11,628 bases of DNA, taken from an uncultured Ruminococcus sp. Lineage in GTDB: Bacteria > Bacillota > Clostridia > Lachnospirales > Lachnospiraceae. The position numbers and the translations under genes were made by a program. Shown here one piece after another: positions 5,856 to 11,628 of the stretch; positions within the stretch are counted from its first letter, which is position 1; each line of letters begins with the position of its first letter. The stretch is from the NCBI GenBank assembly GCA_900553885.1, contig USFD01000093.1, forward strand, positions 1 through 11,628, given 5' to 3'. Under the pieces are notes generated by a model. The model did not search any database and was not told where the DNA came from. It worked only from the letters and a program-made list of their open reading frames with translations.

Positions 5856-6599
5856 CTATTCTCCGGGCACAAACGGTATATTCTCTGAAGCAGCATCGTA
5901 ATTTTCCAGATGCAGTGTTCCGGCTGTATCCGGATACTTTTCGTTCAGTTTTTCCAGGATCGGTTCAATCTGGGCCAGCCTTTCATCATAATTGTCTTCT
6001 CCGAGAAGAACCTTTACTCCTCCGAAAGAAATCTGTATCCCTCCGTCTGCACAGGCCAGTCTGTCCGGTGTAAGTTTATACTTGTCCAGTCCTCTGGATA
6101 CTTCCACAATTTCTTCAAAGATGCCGGGATCCTCTACCGGAAGGCGCTCTCCCAGTTCCACGCCGGAAGCATCAAAACTCAGCCCCTCAACATAAGGCAC
6201 TCCCTCCACCACTTTTTTGGTCCGGACCAGAGCTGTTCCCTCATGATCAAAGTAAAGATACGCTCCGTCATAATCCACATAGCCGATCATATTTTTTTCT
6301 TTTACCTGTACATGCACTGTCCATGGGTTTTTCAGGGATATTTCCATCTTATCCACCGCAGAAGGCACTTCCGGATTCATAAAATTATATTTGGCAAGAA
6401 TATAAAGAGAATTCACGGCCAGATCATCATTCTGTATCCAGGTAATGATTGAATTTTCTCCATAATACACGTTTCCTTCCACCTCGAAAGTACGCACGCG
6501 GAATCCGAAAACCACAATCACTCCCGCCAGTATAAGTCCTCCAATTGTTCCAAGCACAACGGGCAGTATTTTTCTCTTTCTGTGCTTTTTTCCTTTCAT
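5856..6599 (-). CDS. ftsQ: Cell division protein FtsQ/DivIB
   Basis: This is a bitopic divisome protein that, with FtsL and DivIC/FtsB, links early division proteins to septal wall synthesis. The 247-residue protein has a very basic cytoplasmic N-terminus (KGKKHRKRK, 2-10), one membrane helix (about 11-33), and an extracellular POTRA domain starting at FEVEGNVYYGENSI (38-51) and running to about 105. A beta domain follows to about 225, and the tail after it is short and acidic. This order and size fit clostridial FtsQ/DivIB. The ATG at 6599 follows AGGAGG by 7 nt and lies 19 nt after the ftsW stop, so the two are co-transcribed. murG or murB, which stand between ftsW and ftsQ in many Firmicutes, are missing. 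Primary sequence in this family is weakly conserved, so the call rests on topology, the POTRA motif and position. Confidence 0.92.
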   Translation of the reverse strand: MKGKKHRKRKILPVVLGTIGGLILAGVIVVFGFRVRTFEVEGNVYYGENSIITWIQNDDLAVNSLYILAKYNFMNPEVPSAVDKMEISLKNPWTVHVQVKEKNMIGYVDYDGAYLYFDHEGTALVRTKKVVEGVPYVEGLSFDASGVELGERLPVEDPGIFEEIVEVSRGLDKYKLTPDRLACADGGIQISFGGVKVLLGEDNYDERLAQIEPILEKLNEKYPDTAGTLHLENYDAASENIPFVPGE

Positions 6600-6618
6600 C
6601 CAAACTCCTCCTTAAGCC

Positions 6619-7704
6619 CTATTCTATCAGACCGGACACGCTCAGGACAAGCCCCATTTCGCAAAGCAGAAATACCACCGACGTCCCTCCGTAGCTGATA
6701 AAGGGCAGCGTAATCCCTGTATTGGGTATCGTATTGGTTACCACTGCAATGTTCAGGATTACCTGAATCATCATATGGGCCATAGCGCCGCCGGCAATCA
6801 GCGCGCCGAACAGATCTTTGGCCCGGGTGGCAATAACAAAAAATCTCCAGATAAGAATCAGAAACAGGAAAATGATCATGCAGGCTCCCACAAGACCAAG
6901 CTCTTCACAGATAATCGAAAAGATCATGTCATTCTGTGCCTCAGGAAGGAAGCCCAGCTTCTGCACGCTGTTTCCCAGCCCTCTTCCGAACAGGCCTCCG
7001 CTTCCAATGGCATACAGTCCCTGGAGGGTCTGGTAGCCTTTTTCATACTGTTCCGGATTTCTCCAGATCGCAATCCGTTCCAGCCGGTAACTTTCCATGG
7101 CCAGAAACACTGCCATAAACGCCACGGCTGCCGTCCCCATCCAGATAAACTGCGAATATCTGGGACTGGCGGTAAAAATCACAACCACAGCAATGCCAAG
7201 GATAATGATAGCTGTACTCAGATTACTTGCGCCAACAAGTCCTGCGATGGGCAGAACCGGCAGCATCATCAGAATGAGCGTTGAAAACCGTCCCATCCGT
7301 TTAACATTTCTGCTGACAAGCCAGGCCAGAAACAGAATCACCGCAACTTTCGCGAATTCCGACGGCTGAAACGAAAAAGGTCCAAAAGACAGCCATCTTT
7401 TGGACCCGTTGTACTCGTCGCCAAACAGCATAACCGCAACAGAAAGAAATATAGCCATCAGATAACCCGGTATGGCGAAGGGCACCCATTTGTGATAGTC
7501 AATTCTTGAAATAATCACCATGCCCAGAAGCCCGACCAGAGTGGCAAATCCCTGTTTCTTCAGATAATAGAAAGAATCATGGAATTTTACCCTGCCATTG
7601 TATGCGCTTGTGCTGTAGAGCAGTACAAGGCCGATTCCCACAAGAATCAGCACAACAACAAGAAGCGTATCATCATATGTCCGTTTCTTTTCGGAACGCT
7701 CCAA
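6619..7704 (-). CDS. ftsW: Peptidoglycan glycosyltransferase FtsW (SEDS family, TTG start)
   Basis: FtsW is a polytopic SEDS protein that polymerises lipid II into glycan strands at the septum with a class B PBP partner. The 361-residue sequence holds about ten hydrophobic helices. Family signatures are GSKRWLSFGPFSFQPSEFAK (100-119), GLFGRGLGNSVQKLGFLPEAQND (237-259) and NTGITLPFISYGGTS (328-342). D259 in the PEAQND stretch aligns with the catalytic aspartate of SEDS enzymes. The start is a TTG at 7704: AAGGAG overlaps the murD stop 10 nt upstream, the N-terminus is of normal length, and the next internal Met (M62) would delete the first helix. The gene lies 14 nt after murD and 19 nt before ftsQ. 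SpoVE, the sporulation paralogue, is nearly identical in signature; the division cluster context favours FtsW, and one protein may serve both roles. Confidence 0.95.
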   Translation of the reverse strand: MERSEKKRTYDDTLLVVVLILVGIGLVLLYSTSAYNGRVKFHDSFYYLKKQGFATLVGLLGMVIISRIDYHKWVPFAIPGYLMAIFLSVAVMLFGDEYNGSKRWLSFGPFSFQPSEFAKVAVILFLAWLVSRNVKRMGRFSTLILMMLPVLPIAGLVGASNLSTAIIILGIAVVVIFTASPRYSQFIWMGTAAVAFMAVFLAMESYRLERIAIWRNPEQYEKGYQTLQGLYAIGSGGLFGRGLGNSVQKLGFLPEAQNDMIFSIICEELGLVGACMIIFLFLILIWRFFVIATRAKDLFGALIAGGAMAHMMIQVILNIAVVTNTIPNTGITLPFISYGGTSVVFLLCEMGLVLSVSGLIE

Positions 7705-7714
7705 TATAAATCCA

Positions 7715-7720
7715 CTCCTT
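7715..7720 (-). promoter_or_regulatory. Ribosome binding site for the ftsW TTG start
   Basis: AAGGAG on the minus strand overlaps the murD stop codon and lies 10 nt before the TTG at 7704. Spacing is slightly long, so initiation may depend on coupling to murD translation. Confidence 0.65.
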
Positions 7721-9098
7721 AAAGCTGATTTACAAGTTCTTTGAATTTATCTCCGCGTTCTTCATAGTTTTTAAACATACCCCAGCTTGCGCAGGCCGGT
7801 GAAAGCAGAACCGCATCTCCGGGGCAGGAATACTCTACACATTTTTCGAAAGCTTCCTCAAATGTATCTGCCATTACGATGTCTTCAAACCCGAGTCTTC
7901 TGGCAGTTTCCGCTATTTTATCTCTTGTGGCGCCCAGAAGCACCAGCTTTTTCACTTTCCCGTCAAAGGCATTAATCCATTCTTCATAAGTCGAATCTTT
8001 GTCATAGCCGCCTCCGATCAGTATGGTAGGCCGGTTCATGGCCTGGATTCCTCTGATGGCCGCATCCGGATTTGTTCCCTTTGAATCATTATAAAAGGCA
8101 ACGCCGTTCTTTTCCGCCACAAACTCGATCCGATGCTCTACGCCCCGGAATTCACAGACAGTTTTTCTGATTACATCCACCGGCACTCCATATGCATAAG
8201 CCATTGCGGCGGCCGCCATTACATTCTCGTAATTGTGAGTTCCGAGAATATGCAGACTGTCCACACGGCACAGCGGAATTTTCTCGCCAAGGTCGATAAT
8301 AATCTCCCCGTTTTCAAGATAAACTCCTCTTTTAAGTCTACGCCTGCTGCTGAAATATAGAACCTGCGCTTTTGTCTTTTTTCCGAATCCGCGCAGCACT
8401 TCATCCTCGTAATTAAGCACACACACATCGTCCGCTGTCTGATTTTCCGCTATCCGCTCTTTGGCCGCAATATACGCCTCCATCGTATGATGGCGGTTCA
8501 GGTGATCCGGTGTAATATTTAATATTGCGCTGACCTTCGGGCGGAATGTATGTATGGTCTCAAGCTGAAAACTGCTGATCTCCGCTACAATTACAGAGCT
8601 GTCCTCTGTCCGGGGTACAACGCTGGTATATGGATTTCCAATGTTTCCCACCACAAAAACGCTCTCTCTGTCATTGCTCATAATCTCTCCCAGAAGAGCT
8701 GTCGTTGTGGTCTTGCCGTTAGTGCCGGTAATCGCAAGAACCTGTCCCTTTCCGAAAACATACGCCAGTTCGATCTCTCCCCACACAGGAATGCCCTGCT
8801 GTCTTATTTTCTCTACGATGGGCAGATCCGCCGGAACGCCGGGACTGATTACTACGAGAGAAAGCTCCCCCAGCATTTCCTCCGGGAACGCGCCAAGCAC
8901 GATTTCCAGATCCGGGGCAGACATGTCCCCTGCATCCCGGATGCTGTCCGTAATCTTCTTTTCCACTTCCGCTGCATCAAGTTTTTCATTTCCGTCATAC
9001 AGAACAACCCCGGCTCCCTGCCTGAGCAGAAGTTCTGCTGCTGATTCTCCGCTTATACCGGAGCCAAATACAAGTACTTTTTTCCCTTTTACGTCCAT
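7719..9098 (-). CDS. murD: UDP-N-acetylmuramoyl-L-alanine--D-glutamate ligase MurD
   Basis: This cytoplasmic ATP-dependent ligase adds D-glutamate to UDP-MurNAc-L-Ala, the second amino-acid step of the wall precursor. The 459-residue protein has the three Mur domains. The N-terminal Rossmann-like domain binds the UDP substrate (VLVFGSGISGESA, 8-20). The central ATPase carries the P-loop GTNGKTTTT (125-133) and DHLNRHHTMEAYIAAKERI, whose lysine fits the carbamylated Lys position. The C-terminal domain ends with the MurD signature LLSPACASWGMFKNYEERG. Length is typical. The ATG at 9098 lies 4 nt after the mraY stop; its Shine-Dalgarno is a poor GGGGG inside the last mraY codons, so translation is probably coupled to mraY. 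Nothing looks truncated. Confidence 0.98.
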   Translation of the reverse strand: MDVKGKKVLVFGSGISGESAAELLLRQGAGVVLYDGNEKLDAAEVEKKITDSIRDAGDMSAPDLEIVLGAFPEEMLGELSLVVISPGVPADLPIVEKIRQQGIPVWGEIELAYVFGKGQVLAITGTNGKTTTTALLGEIMSNDRESVFVVGNIGNPYTSVVPRTEDSSVIVAEISSFQLETIHTFRPKVSAILNITPDHLNRHHTMEAYIAAKERIAENQTADDVCVLNYEDEVLRGFGKKTKAQVLYFSSRRRLKRGVYLENGEIIIDLGEKIPLCRVDSLHILGTHNYENVMAAAAMAYAYGVPVDVIRKTVCEFRGVEHRIEFVAEKNGVAFYNDSKGTNPDAAIRGIQAMNRPTILIGGGYDKDSTYEEWINAFDGKVKKLVLLGATRDKIAETARRLGFEDIVMADTFEEAFEKCVEYSCPGDAVLLSPACASWGMFKNYEERGDKFKELVNQL

Positions 9099-9102
9099 AA
9101 TA

Positions 9103-10059
9103 TTATACCCCCATCAGAGCAATCAGGCAGAGGAGGGCTGTAATGATTGAAAATACAGCCACAACCCGCGTTTCGGACCATCCGCACAATTCGAAATGAT
9201 GGTGGATGGGAGCCATTTTAAAAATTCTCTTTCCGCCTGTCTTTTTAAAATATGTCACCTGAATAATAACAGATGCAACTTCCACGAGATAAATAAATCC
9301 TACAATAATAATAAACAGCGGCATCTGCATCATATATGCCGTTCCTGCCACAAAGCCTCCAAGCGCGAGGGATCCGGTATCACCCATAAACACACTGGCC
9401 GGATAGACATTGAAAAGCAGGAAGCCCAGAAGCGCGCCGACCACCGCGCAGGTAATCGGTTCCACGCCGCTCTTTGTTCCGATGGCAACCACGGTAAAGA
9501 ACGTTGCCACCAGTACTGTAACGCTGGATGCCAGGCCGTCAAGTCCGTCTGTGAAGTTTGTGCCGTTTACTGTACCGATCACAGCAAAAAACAGAACCGG
9601 CACAGCCACCCAGCCGATATCAAGATAATATCCGCCGGAAAAAGGCACCAGCATAGTCAGCGGCACATCCGCCACTTCCACAAGATAATAGGCAAATACT
9701 GCAGTCACTACAATCTGAAGAGCCATCTTCTGCATGGGCATCAGCCCGTCTGACCTTTTCAGCACAACTTTCAGATAATCATCCAGAAAACCGATCAGAC
9801 CGAAGGCCACTGTCAGAAACAGAACCGGAATAATCGCCGGATAATCTTTTACATAGAAAAGTGAAGTTACTATAACCGAAGCCAGAATAATAATTCCCCC
9901 CATTGTAGGAGTCCCGGCTTTCTTCAGATGAGACTGAACTCCGTCTGTCCTCTCAGTCTGCTTCATTTTCAGTTTTCTCAAAAACGGGATGACAACCGGG
10001 CCGAGCACAAGACTGACGGCAAATGATATCAGCACCGGAATCACAATATGACTGCTCAT
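9103..10059 (-). CDS. mraY: Phospho-N-acetylmuramoyl-pentapeptide-transferase MraY
   Basis: MraY transfers phospho-MurNAc-pentapeptide from UDP to undecaprenyl phosphate at the inner face of the membrane, giving lipid I. The 318-residue protein has about ten hydrophobic helices. Catalytic and binding signatures are the aspartate pair D93-D94 in FLDDYLK, NGTNFTDGLDGLA (165-177), FMGDTGSLALGG (224-235, D227) and PIHHHFE (284-290), all intact. The ATG at 10059 follows GAGG by 7 nt. The gene lies 80 nt after the PBP gene and 4 nt before murD. murE and murF, which often stand between the PBP gene and mraY, are absent here. A promoter candidate overlapping the end of the PBP gene could express mraY and the downstream genes separately. 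Confidence 0.98.
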   Translation of the reverse strand: MSSHIVIPVLISFAVSLVLGPVVIPFLRKLKMKQTERTDGVQSHLKKAGTPTMGGIIILASVIVTSLFYVKDYPAIIPVLFLTVAFGLIGFLDDYLKVVLKRSDGLMPMQKMALQIVVTAVFAYYLVEVADVPLTMLVPFSGGYYLDIGWVAVPVLFFAVIGTVNGTNFTDGLDGLASSVTVLVATFFTVVAIGTKSGVEPITCAVVGALLGFLLFNVYPASVFMGDTGSLALGGFVAGTAYMMQMPLFIIIVGFIYLVEVASVIIQVTYFKKTGGKRIFKMAPIHHHFELCGWSETRVVAVFSIITALLCLIALMGV

Positions 10060-10124
10060 AAATCTACCTCTTCCTCTCTTTTGTTTCCATGGAAGAATAA
10101 AACCTCTCCCAGAACATCCTATAC

Positions 10125-10153
10125 AGTATAACCCATCACTCAGCTTTTTTCAA
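10125..10153 (-). promoter_or_regulatory. Sigma-A-like promoter candidate upstream of mraY
   Basis: The minus strand reads TTGAAA (10148-10153, 5/6), a 17-nt spacer and TATACT (10125-10130, 5/6). The -35 lies in the last codons of the PBP gene and the -10 in the 80-nt gap, about 65 nt before the mraY ATG. This would free mraY-murD-ftsW-ftsQ from the PBP gene's regulation. Sequence match is good; use is unproven. Confidence 0.5.
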
Positions 10154-11628
10154 TCCCGAGATAGGGAAGGATATTATCGTAAATATCTCTCAGAACAGGC
10201 GCCGCTATCGTTCCTCCGTAATAAACCCCCTGCGGGTTATGAATCACAACCATTCCGAGAATCCGGGGATCATCCGCAGGAGCAAATCCGATAAAGGAGG
10301 AAATATATTTGTTTGCGCTTCTGGGCAGTGTCTGTGAGGTAGCCGTTTTTCCTCCAATGGAGTATCCCTCGATATATGCATTTTTTCCGGAACCATTGGC
10401 CACAACGCCTTCCAGGAGCATCTGCATTGTCTCGGAAGTTTCTTCCGACACGATTCCGCTTTCCGTATCATACCTGAACTCCTCGATAATATTCCCTTCT
10501 GTGTCCTGTACGGCGACTCCCAGATGAGGGGTAATCCTGTTTCCTCCGTTTACAATGGAACTGACTGTCGTTGCAAGCTGGATCGGTGTGATCTGAAAAG
10601 ACTGCCCGAAAGTCATTGTAGCAAGCTCTACGGTTCCGATGTCTTCCCGTTTATGCATGATTGTTCCGGCTTCCCCGGGCAGATCCACTCCTGTCAGTTT
10701 CAGAAGTCCGAACTGTTCAAAATAATCATAAAACCGGTCACTGCCCAGCCGAAGCCCGATATCCATAAATACGGGATTACAGGAATTCTGTATTCCTTCT
10801 ACAAAGGTCTCTGTTCCATGTCCTCCCACCTTATGGCAGCGGATCTTCCTGTCTTCTACAATCCGGTACCCGGGACATACGAAGGTATCATCCAGGCTCA
10901 CTACACCTTCCTCCAGACATGCTGCAGAAGTAATAATTTTGAAAGTCGATCCCGGTTCATACGTGTCATTGATGCATCCGTTTCTCCACATCTGATTCAG
11001 GGCATCCTGCAGTTCCTCATCGGAAAGAGAATCCCCGTCTCCGGTATTTAACTCGAAGGGATCGTTAAGATTGAATTCCGGTACATTTACCATGGCATAG
11101 ATTTCGCCATTCTGCGGATTCATAAGCAGAACAGACACACTGTCCGCCTGTTTTTCTTCCATAACCTTTAAAGCGGCCTGCTCACAGTATTCCTGAATAT
11201 TATAGTCCAGACTGATCTTCAGCGTTTCCCCTGCCACCGGTTCGATCCGGTCCTCCGCCACTCCTTCCAGTTCAATTCCTCTTGCATCAGTAACCGTCAG
11301 TATTGTTCCGTTTGTTCCCTTCAGATATTCTTCATACTTCACTTCCAGTCCGATAATTCCCTGATTGTCTCCTCCGGTAAATCCCAGTACCTTTGAGGCC
11401 AGATCATCATAAGGATAATATCTTTTATAGTCCTCGTCCACTTTCACACCGGCCAGATCATACTCCCGGATTCTGTCCCCGATGGCTTTTTCCACATTTG
11501 TTTTAATTTTTTCCATGGAGGATACCTTTTCTACCCGCTCTCTTACCTCTGATTCTTCCAGTTCCAGTTCTTCTGCAAGGACCCGGATCACAGTCTCCGG
11601 ATCCTCTATCTGACTGTGTATTACAGAT
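10140..11628 (-). CDS. spoVD: Class B penicillin-binding protein, SpoVD/FtsI type (5' end outside the window)
   Basis: This membrane-anchored D,D-transpeptidase cross-links septal or spore-cortex peptidoglycan. The frame stays open to the window edge, so the N-terminal membrane anchor and start lie outside; the GTG at 11591 is only an internal codon. Numbering from that codon, the visible part contains part of the dimerisation domain (about 1-120) and the transpeptidase domain. Its catalytic motifs are STFK at 215-218 (nucleophile S215, general base K218) and SCN at 270-272. The third motif, normally KTG, is here KTAT (415-418, GGKTATSQTLPRSANKYISSF). No PASTA domain follows; the protein ends about 65 residues after that motif, unlike Bacillus SpoVD and PBP2B. 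As the only class B PBP seen next to mraY, it could be the vegetative FtsI, the sporulation SpoVD, or both. The family is certain, the name less so. Confidence 0.9.
   Translation of the reverse strand, partial: SVIHSQIEDPETVIRVLAEELELEESEVRERVEKVSSMEKIKTNVEKAIGDRIREYDLAGVKVDEDYKRYYPYDDLASKVLGFTGGDNQGIIGLEVKYEEYLKGTNGTILTVTDARGIELEGVAEDRIEPVAGETLKISLDYNIQEYCEQAALKVMEEKQADSVSVLLMNPQNGEIYAMVNVPEFNLNDPFELNTGDGDSLSDEELQDALNQMWRNGCINDTYEPGSTFKIITSAACLEEGVVSLDDTFVCPGYRIVEDRKIRCHKVGGHGTETFVEGIQNSCNPVFMDIGLRLGSDRFYDYFEQFGLLKLTGVDLPGEAGTIMHKREDIGTVELATMTFGQSFQITPIQLATTVSSIVNGGNRITPHLGVAVQDTEGNIIEEFRYDTESGIVSEETSETMQMLLEGVVANGSGKNAYIEGYSIGGKTATSQTLPRSANKYISSFIGFAPADDPRILGMVVIHNPQGVYYGGTIAAPVLRDIYDNILPYLGIEKS

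Noticed and set aside
9102..9107. TATAAT just before the murD start, as a promoter
   Set aside because: It lies 3 nt from the ATG with no acceptable -35 at 16-18 nt, and mraY-murD are 4 nt apart and clearly co-transcribed.
1..11628. Mobile elements, CRISPR arrays, tRNA, rRNA or riboswitches
   Set aside because: No transposase or integrase, regularly spaced repeats, tRNA cloverleaf or recognisable riboswitch was seen; gaps between genes are short and are accounted for above.

Overview
The window is a chromosomal cell-division and sporulation locus. Every gene lies on the minus strand, so transcription runs from high to low coordinates. Protein sequences and gene order point to an endospore-forming Firmicute of class Clostridia, most likely a Lachnospiraceae relative. 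The reasons are the linked sporulation genes spoIIGA, sigE and sigG, strong AGGAGG-type ribosome binding sites, and FtsZ, SigE and SigG proteins that align closely with known Firmicute homologues. The genus assignment is inference. I see no phage, insertion sequence, CRISPR array, tRNA or rRNA.

In the order of transcription, region 1 (11628 down to 5856) is a compact division and wall cluster. It holds a class B penicillin-binding protein of the SpoVD/FtsI type (5' end beyond the window), mraY, murD, ftsW and ftsQ/divIB. The mraY-to-ftsQ genes are 4 to 19 nt apart. MraY makes lipid I, MurD adds D-Glu to the cytoplasmic precursor, FtsW polymerises lipid II, the PBP cross-links the glycan, and FtsQ belongs to the divisome. 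murE, murF, murG and ftsA, often found in such clusters, are not here. A sigma-A-like promoter overlaps the 3' end of the PBP gene and could drive mraY onwards.

Region 2 (5855 down to 4431) is ftsZ. It follows a 135-nt gap with its own promoter candidate and an inverted repeat, starts at a TTG codon, and ends in a strong intrinsic terminator. A second, very long hairpin (16 bp + 1 mismatch + 5 bp) stands immediately downstream.

Region 3 (4430 down to 2689) is the spoIIG operon. It has a promoter resembling the classical Spo0A-dependent spoIIG promoter (long 21-nt spacer, adjacent 0A-box matches), then spoIIGA, the membrane aspartic protease, and sigE, its pro-sigma substrate.

Region 4 (2688 down to 55) is an MBL/beta-CASP metallo-hydrolase gene set between sigE and sigG, with its own terminator and promoter candidates upstream, followed by sigG, the late forespore sigma factor.

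I found no wholly undescribed system. The points most worth a second look are the regulatory architecture between ftsZ and spoIIGA, the beta-CASP nuclease-like gene inside the sporulation sigma locus, the KTG-to-KTA change in the PBP active site, and the TTG starts of ftsW and ftsZ.
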